From Hydrogenophilales bacterium (GTDB lineage: Bacteria > Pseudomonadota > Gammaproteobacteria > Burkholderiales > Thiobacillaceae), in the NCBI GenBank assembly GCA_016719465.1, contig JADJYY010000001.1:248001-312000 (forward strand): a stretch of 64,000 nucleotides of DNA, written 5' to 3'. Position 1 is the stretch's first letter; the number at the start of each line of letters is the position of its first letter. Made by a program: the position numbers and the translations under genes. This document shows positions 1-8,532 of this stretch, in pieces. Under the pieces are notes generated by a model. That model worked only from the letters and a program-made list of their open reading frames with translations. It ran no database searches and was not told where the DNA came from.

Positions 1-499
1 TCGCTGATCCGGCCGTGGGTGGCCAGTTCCACCTTTCTGCCGGGCGCGGCGCGGGCGACCATCTCGGCCCAGACCGGCGCGAGGCGATGCTGATCGGAGC
101 CCCGCGCACTTCCGCCACCAGGTCGCCGTCGGGTAGCGCCCGCGCGGCGGCGGCCAGCCATTGTTCCAGCACCGCCAGGTAGCGGGCATCGTCATTCACC
201 AACACCTGGAAGGCCAGCTTTACGCCGGCCAGCGTGGACTCGGTCAGCGCCCAGCGCAGCCTGTCCAGTTCGGCGGCGAGCCGGGTCTCCGCCGCCTGGG
301 TGTGGCGACGCACGATCTTTTCCGCCTCCGCCTTGGCCGACAGCACCTCACGTTCTTCAGCCAGCCGGATCTTGTCCGTGGCTTCGTTCAGGATGCGCGC
401 CTTGCCCGAATCGGCACGCTCGCGCTGTTCCCGCGCCAGGCTCTCGGCCTGGCGGATCAGTGCCTGTTCGAGTTGCAGTACTTGTGCATCTGCTTCCAT
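1..499 (-). pseudogene. atpE: V/A-type ATPase subunit E, partial and frameshifted
   Basis: Peripheral stalk subunit of a V/A-type ATPase, expected to pair with the G/H-like subunit at 4359-4676. The ATG at 499 opens a charged, Glu/Ala/Arg-rich helix typical of subunit E (starts MEADAQVLQLEQAL). The frame is good as far as ALPDGDLVAEVRG, then becomes implausible. Shifting frame at the C-run 100-103 restores a family-like stretch (HRLAPVWAEMVARAAPGRKV) that continues to the window edge. One extra G on the coding strand would join the two. The gene is therefore either truly disrupted or carries a homopolymer sequencing error. It follows subunit F after a 76-bp gap. The C-terminus lies outside the window. 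Confidence 0.7.
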
Positions 500-575
500 G
501 TTTCTCTCCAGGAGCTTCGCCTCCTCCCCCACCCGAGGGAGGAAAAGCCAAGCAACACCACGTCATGCCGCCCAC

Positions 576-920
576 TCATTTCAAGGCTTCCGGCCCCAGC
601 ACCGCCCGCACCACCTCATCGACGGCGGGGGCGTAATCGTGGGGGGCCGACAGGGACGGTAGTTCGGTCACCACGATGCGCCCGCCTTCGTTGCGCAGGC
701 GGTTCAACCAATGGCCGCCGGCATGGGCCAGGCTGGATTCCAGCAGGACCAGGGCCTCGCTGCCATCCCTGACCAGTTGGCCAAGCACTTCCTCGACCTT
801 GGCCGGATCGGCATCGGCATGCACCTCGGCGCCGATCAGGCTGAAGCCGTCGGTCAGCCCCGCGCTGCCCAGGACCACCAGACGACCGCCGGCCAGCGGT
901 TTTTCCGCGTCGGCCTTCAC
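576..920 (-). CDS. atpF: V/A-type ATPase subunit F
   Basis: A 114-residue protein with a Rossmann-like pattern: VVLGSAGLTDGFSLIGAEV near the N-terminus, then ALVLLESSLA and IVVTELPS. This matches subunit F, the small central-stalk subunit that moves between conformations and can regulate ATP hydrolysis. The start is GTG at 920, right after the proteolipid gene (stop 931). Gene order K-F-E fits known V/A ATPase clusters. Assignment rests on length, fold pattern and position. Confidence 0.8.
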   Translation of the reverse strand: MKADAEKPLAGGRLVVLGSAGLTDGFSLIGAEVHADADPAKVEEVLGQLVRDGSEALVLLESSLAHAGGHWLNRLRNEGGRIVVTELPSLSAPHDYAPAVDEVVRAVLGPEALK

Positions 921-930
921 GCTCGACTCC

Positions 931-1371
931 TCAAATCTTGCCCAGCAACAGGATGGACATGACCAGGCCGTAAATCGCGATACCTTCCGCCAGGCCCATG
1001 TAGATCAGGGTCCGGCCGAACATTTCGGGTTTTTCGGCGATCACGGCCAGGGCGGCGGAACCGACCGGGCCCAGGGCGATACCGGCGCCGATGGCGGCCA
1101 GCGCCGTCGGCAGGCCGATGCCGATCAAGGCCAGGCCCTTGCCCATGGAGATTTCCATTACCGCTCCGGCAATGGGCTCCGCCGCCATGACTTCCTGGAC
1201 GCCCATGAGCAACGTGGCGGCCATGGCTACACCGAACAGGAGCACATTGGCCAGGACTCCGCCCTTCAGCCAATTCGGGGAGGGCAAACGGCGCGGCTTC
1301 ATCTCCAGCCATACGCCCGCCGCGATGGTGGCGGCCACGGAAAGTCCCATCAATGCAATCAGCCAGCTCAT
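931..1371 (-). CDS. atpK: V/A-type ATPase subunit K (proteolipid c-ring)
   Basis: Membrane rotor subunit. The 146-residue product is hydrophobic: an N-terminal membrane segment, then a two-helix hairpin. The second helix contains GLAEGIAIYGLV, whose glutamate is the expected ion-binding carboxylate. The residue after it is Gly, and the preceding helix (GLPTALAAIGAGIALG) lacks the Gln expected at the Na+ site, which argues for proton rather than sodium coupling (inference). A good ribosome site (AGGAG) precedes the ATG at 1371. It lies between subunits I and F. Confidence 0.88.
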   Translation of the reverse strand: MSWLIALMGLSVAATIAAGVWLEMKPRRLPSPNWLKGGVLANVLLFGVAMAATLLMGVQEVMAAEPIAGAVMEISMGKGLALIGIGLPTALAAIGAGIALGPVGSAALAVIAEKPEMFGRTLIYMGLAEGIAIYGLVMSILLLGKI

Positions 1372-1410
1372 TTTTTTCTCCTAAAAAACTCGAACAATCC
1401 AACTCACCAA

Positions 1411-3300
1411 TTACTTCACGCCCGCCAGTTTCAGGGGCACGAATTCCGTTCCATCCCCGCTGAAGAAGCGGGAGAAGCCTTCGTAATACATGAGACGCAG
1501 GGCCTGGATGGCGACGATGCCGCCCTCCAGCACGATGATGACCACGTTGCCGAGGGTGATGGTGATCCAGTGGCCAGCGGTATCGAGCCCGTTCGCGAGG
1601 GTGAACACGGCCAAAGCCAGGGCGACGTGGTTCAGGCTGAAGGCGGCCACCCGCATGAAGGACAAGGTGTTGGCGAACAGGTTGATACCGGTTTCCAGGG
1701 ACTCGATGGCGGTTACCAGGATGCGCTCGCCCAATCCCGCCCGGGTTTCGATCCACTTGTAGAGGGCGACGATGGTGATGCCGATGCCGGCCAGCATCCA
1801 TGACGGTGTCGCCAGGTCGGCGCCGCCGGCCATGCTGACCACGCCGCCCACCGCGCCCAGGTAGAACAGCAGGCCCGCCAGGCCGGTGGAGTCGAACAGG
1901 GCCTCCTCCACGTGGCCGGCCGTGTACTTGTTGCGGGTGTTCACCAGCAGGGTCAGCACGATGAAACCAACGCCGAAACCCACCGCCACGGTCAGGACAT
2001 GGATGGGATTGTGCAGGGGCGAGAGCCAGACCGGTTCGATGACGTCCTCGTAGCCGAAGATGCTGCCATAGAGCAGGCCGAACAGCATCGAAACGGCCCC
2101 GGCGGCGACGCCGATCCATGCCATCCTGCCCAGTTTCCTGAACAGGGCGGCGGCCAGCACCAGGATGATCGCGCCATGGCCGATGTCGCCGAACATGGCG
2201 CCGAACAGGAGCAGGTAGGTAAAGGCGAAGGGCAGGGTCGGGTCGAACTCGCCATAGCGCGGCACGCCATAGCTCTTCACCAAGGGCACGAAGGGCTTGA
2301 GCCAGCCCGGATAGCTCACCAGGGAGGGCACCTGACCAGCCTCCTCGCGTGTCGGGATCTTCACATCCAGCCAGTAGCGCCCGTGGAAACGGGCCTCCAG
2401 GGCGGCCTTCAGTTCCTCGACGCGACGCCGGGGGATCCAGCCGGACAGGCCGGCCAGGCCGCCGCGTCCGCGCACCCCGGCCACGGCGGCTTCCGCCAGG
2501 GGGCGGCCGAGGGTGACGCGCAGGCGCGCCTCATCGAGGCCGGAACGATACTGGCCGCGCAGGGTGTCCATGGCGGCGCAGCCCGCCACGTTGAGCTCCT
2601 CGACGCGCTTGCGTTCTTCCGCCAGCCAGGCCCGGGCGGCCTGGGGATGGGTGCGCAGCTCCTGGGGCACCGGCAATTCCCGCCAGCCGGCCTGGGACAG
2701 CACACCCCGGACTTCTTCCTGGCGGTCGCGGGGACCGGCGATGACCGCGTAGGCCTGATCGCCAACCTGGTCGAAGGTGGAGACCAGGGAACCCGTCATG
2801 GTCAGGGCCTCCCCCACCCGTCTGACGTTCTGGGCCGGCAGGCTGCCGATGTTCACCGCCAGCAAGCCATCCTCCCGCAGCAAATGGGCCAGGTCCACAT
2901 TGAGGCGCTCCAGTTTGCCCAGGGTTTCCTCCAGGGCATCCAGGTGGCGGACTTCCTCCTGGATGCGGGCCTCGCCTTCATGGGCGGAGAGGCAGGTATT
3001 CCAGACCCCCTTGAGCCATTTGTTGAGTTCCTCCAGATCAGCCAGGGTGGGGGCGGCGGCACCTTCCGGAATTACCATCTCGCCCATGTTCCCGCATCGC
3101 TCCAGCAGCTTGGAAACACGAGATTCAGCCTCCAGCCAGGCTTCCCGATAGGCCTCGGCCGGGCTTTCGGTCAAGGCTTCGGACGCATACTGGGCTGGGC
3201 TGAAGATACCGAAGCGGGCCAGTTCCAGGGCGGCGTCGGGCGCCTCGGAAGCCAGCATGTGCAAGCGGATTCGGACCAGAGGTTCGGCGCGGAACATCAC
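1411..3300 (-). CDS. atpI: V/A-type ATPase subunit I (a subunit)
   Basis: Stator membrane subunit that forms the ion path against the K ring. The 629-residue protein has the family layout: a soluble N-terminal half of about 330 residues rich in charged helices, then a multi-pass membrane half beginning near FAFTYLLLFGAMFGDIGHG, a family landmark. The C-terminal part includes FANTLSFMRVAAFSLNH, which carries the conserved arginine facing the rotor. The ATG at 3300 overlaps the end of the subunit C gene by 4 bp, suggesting translational coupling. Confidence 0.92.
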   Translation of the reverse strand: MMFRAEPLVRIRLHMLASEAPDAALELARFGIFSPAQYASEALTESPAEAYREAWLEAESRVSKLLERCGNMGEMVIPEGAAAPTLADLEELNKWLKGVWNTCLSAHEGEARIQEEVRHLDALEETLGKLERLNVDLAHLLREDGLLAVNIGSLPAQNVRRVGEALTMTGSLVSTFDQVGDQAYAVIAGPRDRQEEVRGVLSQAGWRELPVPQELRTHPQAARAWLAEERKRVEELNVAGCAAMDTLRGQYRSGLDEARLRVTLGRPLAEAAVAGVRGRGGLAGLSGWIPRRRVEELKAALEARFHGRYWLDVKIPTREEAGQVPSLVSYPGWLKPFVPLVKSYGVPRYGEFDPTLPFAFTYLLLFGAMFGDIGHGAIILVLAAALFRKLGRMAWIGVAAGAVSMLFGLLYGSIFGYEDVIEPVWLSPLHNPIHVLTVAVGFGVGFIVLTLLVNTRNKYTAGHVEEALFDSTGLAGLLFYLGAVGGVVSMAGGADLATPSWMLAGIGITIVALYKWIETRAGLGERILVTAIESLETGINLFANTLSFMRVAAFSLNHVALALAVFTLANGLDTAGHWITITLGNVVIIVLEGGIVAIQALRLMYYEGFSRFFSGDGTEFVPLKLAGVK

Positions 3301-4349
3301 GCATTCCCTTCTTCGGATGACCGATACATGGCGAGGCGGATGTCGGCCACGGGCAGTTTCAGGTGTCGCCCGCGCAGTATGGCCCTCACCGCGCGCAGAT
3401 CCCGTTCCCGCAGAATCAGGTAGGCGAAGGCGCGGGCAATGGCGGGGGCGCCGGAATGCAGCACCTTGGCGGCGACCTCGGCGGCGGCGATCTCCATGCG
3501 CGAAAAGATGCCGGGAATGTCCGGGGCGCCACGCAGGCTTGCGCGCAGGGGCTCGGGCAGGGCATCCAGGATCGCCTCGGGGCTGCCCAGGGCCGCCAGT
3601 TCCCGCAGACGCGACGACGGCAGGCTGTAGCGGGAAGCCACCAGCAGGAAGTAAACCTGGGCCGGCGGCAGGTTGTAGTTGAAACGGTAGCGCAACAACC
3701 AGACCAGGTTGATGCGGTCGATCAAGGCCCCCATCAGCCGTCGGAACGAGTCGCCGGCCTCGTTTTCCAGGGGTTGGGCGCGATGGGCCAGGCCCTCGTA
3801 GTAACCCCGGTCCAGGGCGGCATCGAGAATGAACGGGTCGTGGCTATCCTCGAAGGCGCGCCGGGCATGGCGCACGATGCCGGCATAGGGACCGGCTTCC
3901 AGACGGCGCAGCAGTTCGCTCACGTCCTCGGCATGGGCCAGGTCCTGGATATCCAGGCTGCCGAAGGACCCCATGGGCGTGAGCCGGTTGATCAAGGTGG
4001 CGGGACGTTCCCCGGTCATCTTGCCGCGCAGCAGGGTCTTGACGTTGGTGATCTCGATGCGTCCGGTCCAGTAAATGAGAAAACCGCGGGCGGCGCCGGT
4101 GAGAGGGCGGATCAGCACCTTGGTTTCTTCCAGCACCTCGGCGATCAGGCGCTGTTCAAGGGAGCGGTTATCCTGGCTATCGAAGCTGTAGCCGGCGGCG
4201 AGTTGATCCAGGCCCCGGCTGCTGAGCGCGGCGGCCATTTCCTCATCGGGAGTCTTGAGGACGGCATCGAAGTCCGCCGGCTGCCAGAGGCGACCGGAAT
4301 AGAGGCTGACGCGGGTGTTCAGATAGGCTGACACGACATTACCCTTCAA
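3297..4349 (-). CDS. atpC: V/A-type ATPase subunit C
   Basis: Funnel-shaped subunit linking the central rotor stalk to the proteolipid ring. The product is 350 residues, the usual size for archaeal/bacterial subunit C (V-type d homologue). It is mostly helical and contains ITNVKTLLRGKMTG and INLVWLLRYRFNYNL, which resemble repeats of this family. It sits between the G/H-like gene (stop 4359) and subunit I. Domain assignment is from overall similarity and operon position; no catalytic site is expected. Confidence 0.85.
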   Translation of the reverse strand: MKGNVVSAYLNTRVSLYSGRLWQPADFDAVLKTPDEEMAAALSSRGLDQLAAGYSFDSQDNRSLEQRLIAEVLEETKVLIRPLTGAARGFLIYWTGRIEITNVKTLLRGKMTGERPATLINRLTPMGSFGSLDIQDLAHAEDVSELLRRLEAGPYAGIVRHARRAFEDSHDPFILDAALDRGYYEGLAHRAQPLENEAGDSFRRLMGALIDRINLVWLLRYRFNYNLPPAQVYFLLVASRYSLPSSRLRELAALGSPEAILDALPEPLRASLRGAPDIPGIFSRMEIAAAEVAAKVLHSGAPAIARAFAYLILRERDLRAVRAILRGRHLKLPVADIRLAMYRSSEEGNA

Positions 4350-4358
4350 ATAACCACA

Positions 4359-4676
4359 TCAAAGGGTCGGGTCGAGCAGCAGATTCAGCGCGGCGTCGAC
4401 CGCCTCCTGTTCATGCCGTGAGGACATGTCGCGCAGGTTGCGCTGACGCTCCTCGTATTTGCGGGCCAACTCGGCCACGGCCTGGTCGGCCCGGCTGTTG
4501 GCCTCTTTCAAGAAGGGGGCGCGCAACTCGGCGCGTCCCGCCTCGAAACGGACCTCGGCCTCGCGCGCGGCGGCCAGCGCTTCGTCCAGGAGGCGTTGGC
4601 GTTCCATGCTGGCCGCGTCGATGATGCCTTGCGCGCGGGCTTCGGCTTCCAATAAGCGTTTGAGCGGATCGTCCAT
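4359..4676 (-). CDS. V/A-type ATPase subunit G/H-like stalk protein
   Basis: A 105-residue, almost entirely charged helical protein (Glu/Arg/Ala-rich from residue 5 to about 95) that should form a coiled coil. First gene of the ATPase set, where a G/H peripheral stalk subunit pairing with E is expected. The ATG at 4676 follows the stop of the Cys-rich unknown gene (4692) by only 15 bp. Sequence alone cannot separate it from other coiled-coil proteins, so the call rests largely on position. Confidence 0.7.
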   Translation of the reverse strand: MDDPLKRLLEAEARAQGIIDAASMERQRLLDEALAAAREAEVRFEAGRAELRAPFLKEANSRADQAVAELARKYEERQRNLRDMSSRHEQEAVDAALNLLLDPTL

Positions 4677-4691
4677 GTTCTTCTCGACCCG

Positions 4692-4970
4692 TCAGTGGGT
4701 CAGGTTGGGTAGGGTTTGATCGGGAGAAATCCCGTATTTGCGGTGGCGCGCGCGGCCCCAGGGACAACCACCCAGGGTCAGGGCCAGTTCGGCCTTCTGG
4801 ACGGCGACGGCCCACGGCACTCCCCGTCTCGCGCGGGTGCAGATCGGGCAGCCGTATTCACAGTACTCGGGGTCGTTGGGGTGGAAGATGGGCATCTTCC
4901 ACCCGCCCCAACCGTAGGTCTTGCCTACCGCGTGTGGTGTTGCAACAGCTTGTTTTCGTTCGACTCTCAT
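4692..4970 (-). CDS. small Cys-rich protein between hydrogenase and ATPase genes, function unknown
   Basis: I do not recognise a named family. The 92-residue product has a motif CEYGCPICTRAR (C-x3-C-x2-C) near residue 37 and GGCPWGRAR near residue 68, giving four cysteines that could bind a metal or Fe-S centre. It lacks a signal peptide and membrane segment. A strong ribosome site (GGGAGG) stands before the ATG at 4970. It starts about 45 bp after the hynL stop, past a GC-rich hairpin, and ends 15 bp before the first ATPase gene. A role in hydrogenase assembly or electron transfer is possible but unproven. Confidence 0.6.
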   Translation of the reverse strand: MRVERKQAVATPHAVGKTYGWGGWKMPIFHPNDPEYCEYGCPICTRARRGVPWAVAVQKAELALTLGGCPWGRARHRKYGISPDQTLPNLTH

Positions 4971-4989
4971 ATCACACCTCCCTTCACGT

Positions 4990-5010
4990 CCCCTTCCGGG
5001 GAGGAAGGGG
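4990..5010. repeat. GC-rich hairpin between hynL and the Cys-rich gene
   Basis: CCCCTTCC (4990-4997) pairs perfectly with GGAAGGGG (5003-5010) across a 5-base loop. No T-run follows on the minus strand, so it is not a clear terminator; it may stabilise the upstream mRNA or modulate read-through. It resembles the CCCCTCC-type palindromes found inside ileS and lspA. Confidence 0.5.
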
Positions 5011-5014
5011 CGCC

Positions 5015-6805
5015 TTACTTCACTTTCACCTGAACCAGTTCCTCGCCTTCCGGATCGGTCACGTGCACGGCACAGGCCAGGCAGGGATCGTAGCTGTGGA
5101 TGGTGCGCAGGATCTCCAGGGGCTGCTTGGGATCGGCCAGCACGTGGTTGTGCTGCAGCGACGCCTCGTAGGGTCCGGACTGGCCGGCGGTATCGCGGGG
5201 ACCGGCGTTCCAGGTGCTGGGCACGATGGCCTGGTAGTTGTCGATCTTGCCGTCCTCGATGACGATCCAGTGGGACAGACCGCCCCGGGGCGCTTCCATG
5301 AGGCCGACACCATGCATGGACTTCGGCCAGCTGGAGGGATCCCAGTACTGATCGTTGAAGGTCCGCACGTCGCCGCCCTTGATGTTGGCCAGCAGCTTGT
5401 CGAACATGCCCTGCATGGCGTCGGCCAGGACCTTGCTTTCCAGGCCGCGCGCCGCGGTGCGGCCGAGGGTGGAGAACAGGGCGGTGACCGGCACATCCAG
5501 GGTCTTGAGGGTGTAGTCCACCAGTTCCTTCATCTGCTTGTTGCCGGTGGCGTACATGATGAGCGCCCGGGCCAGCGGGCCCACTTCCATGGGCTTGCCC
5601 TTCCAGCGCGGGGACTTGAGCCAGGAGTATTTCTGGTCCACGTCCAGGTGCTCATAGGGGGGCTTGGGTCCGGTGTAGTTGAACTCGGTCTCGCCCTTCC
5701 AGGGATGCAGGCCCTTGTCGTCGCCGGCCTGGTACTTGTACCAGGCGTGATTGACGAATTCCTGGATTTCGCTGTCGTCGTCCAGGTTGATGGGGTGCAC
5801 CTTGCTGATGTCGCCGCCCAGGATGACGCCGCGCGGGATGAGGAAGGATTCCGGCGTCCATATGTCCTTCTCGGGCATGTCGCCAAAGGACAGGTAGTTG
5901 CCGCCCGAGTCGCCGATGGCGCCCCAGTCCTTGTAGAAGGAGGCGATGGCCAGCAGGTCGGGGATGTAAACCTGGTCCACGAAGTCCCGCATCTGCTTGA
6001 TGACGGTCTGCACGGTCTGCAGGCCCAACATGTTGACCGCCGTGGCGTCCTGGCCACCCCGGTGCATGGGACCCTTGCCCTGACCGCCGGTGGTGTGCAC
6101 GGAAATGGCCGCCGGCGTGCCGCCCACCACGAAGTTGGGATGGGGGTTCTTGCCGCCGAAGATGGCGTGCAGCTTGACCACGTCCCGTTGCCAGGCCAGG
6201 GCTTCCAGATAGTGGGCCACGGCCATCAGGTTGGCTTCGGGCGGCAGCTTGTAGGCCGGGTGGCCCCAGTAACCATTGGCGAAGATGCCCAACTGGCCCT
6301 GCTCGACGAAGGTCTTGACCCGTTTCTGCACGTCGGCGAAGTAGCCCGGCGAGGATTTCGGGTAGCTGCTGATGCTCTGGGCCAGGGTCGAGGTGGCCTT
6401 GGGATCGGCGGACAGGGCCGACACCACGTCCACCCAGTCCAGGGCATGCAGGTGGTAGAAGTGCATGACATGGTCGTGCACGTACTGGGCCGCAACCATG
6501 AGGTTGCGGATGATCTCCGCGTTGGCCGGGATGCTGTAGCTCGGGATGGCGCGGTGGATCGCGTCTTCCACCGAGCGGATGGACGCCAGGCCGTGCACCA
6601 GGGTGCAGACGCCGCAGATGCGCTGGGCGAAGGCCCAGGCGTCGCGCGGGTCGCGGCCGCGCAGGATGATCTCGATGCCGCGCACCATGGTGCCGGCGGA
6701 GGACGCCCGGATGATCTTGCCGGTTTCGTCCGTTTCCGCCTCGATGCGCAGGTGGCCCTCGATGCGGGTGATGGGGTCAACGACGATGCGTTGTGCTGTT
6801 GTCAT
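5015..6805 (-). CDS. hynL: [NiFe] hydrogenase large subunit (Isp-type)
   Basis: Catalytic subunit that splits or forms H2 at the Ni-Fe(CN)2CO centre. The 596-residue protein has the N-terminal ligand motif RICGVC (Cys64, Cys67) and the C-terminal motif DPCLACAVH (Cys575, Cys578, His581). A 15-residue tail after His581 is the peptide removed by the maturation protease, probably the product of the gene at 10749-11222. Other family landmarks are PITRIEGHLR at the start and the Tyr/His-rich segment near residues 105-120. It is separated from the small subunit gene by isp1, isp2 and an unknown gene, the split arrangement that defines hynS-isp1-isp2-hynL hydrogenases. Confidence 0.95.
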   Translation of the reverse strand: MTTAQRIVVDPITRIEGHLRIEAETDETGKIIRASSAGTMVRGIEIILRGRDPRDAWAFAQRICGVCTLVHGLASIRSVEDAIHRAIPSYSIPANAEIIRNLMVAAQYVHDHVMHFYHLHALDWVDVVSALSADPKATSTLAQSISSYPKSSPGYFADVQKRVKTFVEQGQLGIFANGYWGHPAYKLPPEANLMAVAHYLEALAWQRDVVKLHAIFGGKNPHPNFVVGGTPAAISVHTTGGQGKGPMHRGGQDATAVNMLGLQTVQTVIKQMRDFVDQVYIPDLLAIASFYKDWGAIGDSGGNYLSFGDMPEKDIWTPESFLIPRGVILGGDISKVHPINLDDDSEIQEFVNHAWYKYQAGDDKGLHPWKGETEFNYTGPKPPYEHLDVDQKYSWLKSPRWKGKPMEVGPLARALIMYATGNKQMKELVDYTLKTLDVPVTALFSTLGRTAARGLESKVLADAMQGMFDKLLANIKGGDVRTFNDQYWDPSSWPKSMHGVGLMEAPRGGLSHWIVIEDGKIDNYQAIVPSTWNAGPRDTAGQSGPYEASLQHNHVLADPKQPLEILRTIHSYDPCLACAVHVTDPEGEELVQVKVK

Positions 6806-6817
6806 GGCCGTTTTTCC

Positions 6818-7264
6818 TTACTGATTCAAGAATGCTTCGAGGATGCGGTACTGCTCCTCGGCTTCGCGGTTCTCGGTGCCCTCGCCGGTGGCGACGGTCT
6901 GGCAGGTGCGCGCCATGCGCGCCTGCATGGCCGCGTCCCAGGCCAGGTTGCTGCCGGGCGCGGGCGCGCCGACGCAGGCCACGGCCGCCTTGGCGACGAA
7001 GAGACCGGCCTGGGCGCCCCAGTCGGTTTCCTTGCCGCACTGGGTGAAGCTTTCCACCCGGGCGGTGTTGGCGGCCTGGGAGACCACGGTCAGTTCCGCG
7101 TCGGAGATATCGGCGCGTCCGGCCACTTCCAGGGCGGCCTTGACGCGTACATCCTTGCTGAGGTCGAACACCCGCTGAACAAAGCGGGCGGCCACCTGGC
7201 GCTGTCTGGCGACGGGCAGTCCGGCCAGGGTCGCCTTGAAGTCCTTGTCATTGCTGATTGCCAT
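6818..7264 (-). CDS. unknown protein encoded between isp2 and hynL
   Basis: The 148-residue product has no family I can name. It is helical, Ala-rich and apparently soluble, with cysteines in SFTQCGKETDWG, AAVACVGAP and ARTCQTVATG. It lacks a signal peptide. The gene begins 3 bp after the isp2 stop and ends 12 bp before hynL, so it is translated as part of the hydrogenase operon. A chaperone or accessory role for the large subunit or for Isp2 is a reasonable inference, with no direct evidence. Confidence 0.7.
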   Translation of the reverse strand: MAISNDKDFKATLAGLPVARQRQVAARFVQRVFDLSKDVRVKAALEVAGRADISDAELTVVSQAANTARVESFTQCGKETDWGAQAGLFVAKAAVACVGAPAPGSNLAWDAAMQARMARTCQTVATGEGTENREAEEQYRILEAFLNQ

Positions 7265-7267
7265 GGC

Positions 7268-8532
7268 TCAGGCTCCTTTTTCCGGAATGTGCTCGGCGAT
7301 CATCTCGGTGAGGCCGACCACGGGGATGTCCATCTGGTAGTGCTCCAGGCCTTCCTCCAGCACGATGCGGCAGTTGGCGCAGGCGGTGACCAGGCGATCC
7401 GGCTTGACCGCGTCCAGTTGGGACTTCTTCTTCTTGAAGGCCTCGATGCGCAGTTCCTCGCCCTCCTCGATGGCGGACGCGCCGCCACCACCACCGCAAC
7501 ACCAGTTCATGAAGCCGGCGTCGGGCATCTCGACGAAGTTCTTCGCCACCTGGTTCATCAGGTTGCGCTGCTGCTTGATGACGCCGCCACGACGGGCCAG
7601 CTGGCAGGGATCGTGGAAGGTCAGGCGGTCGGTCTCGAAACCCTCGGTCTTGAGCAGGCCCTGTTCCTGGAACTCGCCCAGCACCTCGATGATGTGCTTG
7701 ACCTGGAAGGTGAAGGGCCGGCCGATCAGGTTGGCGCCTTCCCAGCGCAGCGCGGTGTAGGCGTGGCCGCATTCCGGGCTGATCACGGTCTTGACCTTGA
7801 GCCGCTCGGCGCCGTCGACGATGCGAGACACCAGCAACTTGGCGAGATCCGAGTTGCCGATCTGCATGCCGGCGTTGGTGGCTTCGAAGGCGGTGGAACA
7901 CAGGGTCCAGGTCTTGCCGGCCTGATTCATGATCTTGGCGATGGCGCCCAGGTATTCGGGGAAGTTGATGATTTCCATGGAGGACAGCATGACCATGTAC
8001 TCGGCGCCTTCCGCGTCCATGGGGATGGGCAGGCCATAGTCTTCTTCCACGTGCTTCATCTGGGCCTTCACGGCGGGCAACTTGACGCCCATGGGGCTGC
8101 CGATGGTGACGGTGCGGTTGACCGCGCCCTTGATGCCGACCGGCGCGTTGCCGGAGGCGGACATGCCCTCGCGGAACTTGCGCACCATGTAGACGATGTC
8201 GTTGCCCACCGGGCAGACCGCGAGCAGCGTCCGCACAGGGTGCAGGAGTTGTAGACCAGTTCCTGCCATTCGCCCAGTTCGGCGTCGGTCACCGGCTTGG
8301 ACAGGCCCACCATCTTCTTGAGACGGCCCAGCAGGGTGTATTCCTGCTCGTAGACCCGGCGCAGGGGTTCCAGCTTGTGAATGGGGGTGTACTTGGGATC
8401 GCCGGTTTCCGTATAGAACAGGCAGGCCTCGGCGCAGATGCCGCAGTGCACGCAACTGTTGAAATAGCTGGCGATGGGGGCGTCGATGATCTCCTTGAGG
8501 ACCCGGACGCCTTTATCCATTGTGGCGCTCAT
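7268..8532 (-). pseudogene. isp2: Isp2, HdrD-like Fe-S/CCG-domain protein, apparent frameshift
   Basis: Electron-transfer partner of Isp-type hydrogenases, related to heterodisulfide reductase subunit D. From the ATG at 8532 the first frame gives two 4Fe-4S motifs, C27-x2-C-x2-C-x3-C and C97-x2-C-x2-C, then derails. A second frame resumes at VCPVGNDIVYMVRKFREG, completing the second cluster, and continues through two CCG-type Cys domains (PECGHAYTALRW; HDPCQLARRGG, WCCGGGGGAS, ACANCR) to 7268. The two frames fit if one base is missing around 8221-8227. Total span is one base short of 422 codons. Either the gene is disrupted or the assembly has a base error; conservation on both sides favours the latter. 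Confidence 0.88.

Noticed and set aside
4934..8254. Very long plus-strand open frame opposite the hydrogenase genes
   Set aside because: Antisense shadow of hynL, the unknown gene and isp2 in GC-rich DNA; His/Gly/Asp-rich low-quality translation without domains. The same holds for the long frames opposite ileS, rpoN, degP and lepA.
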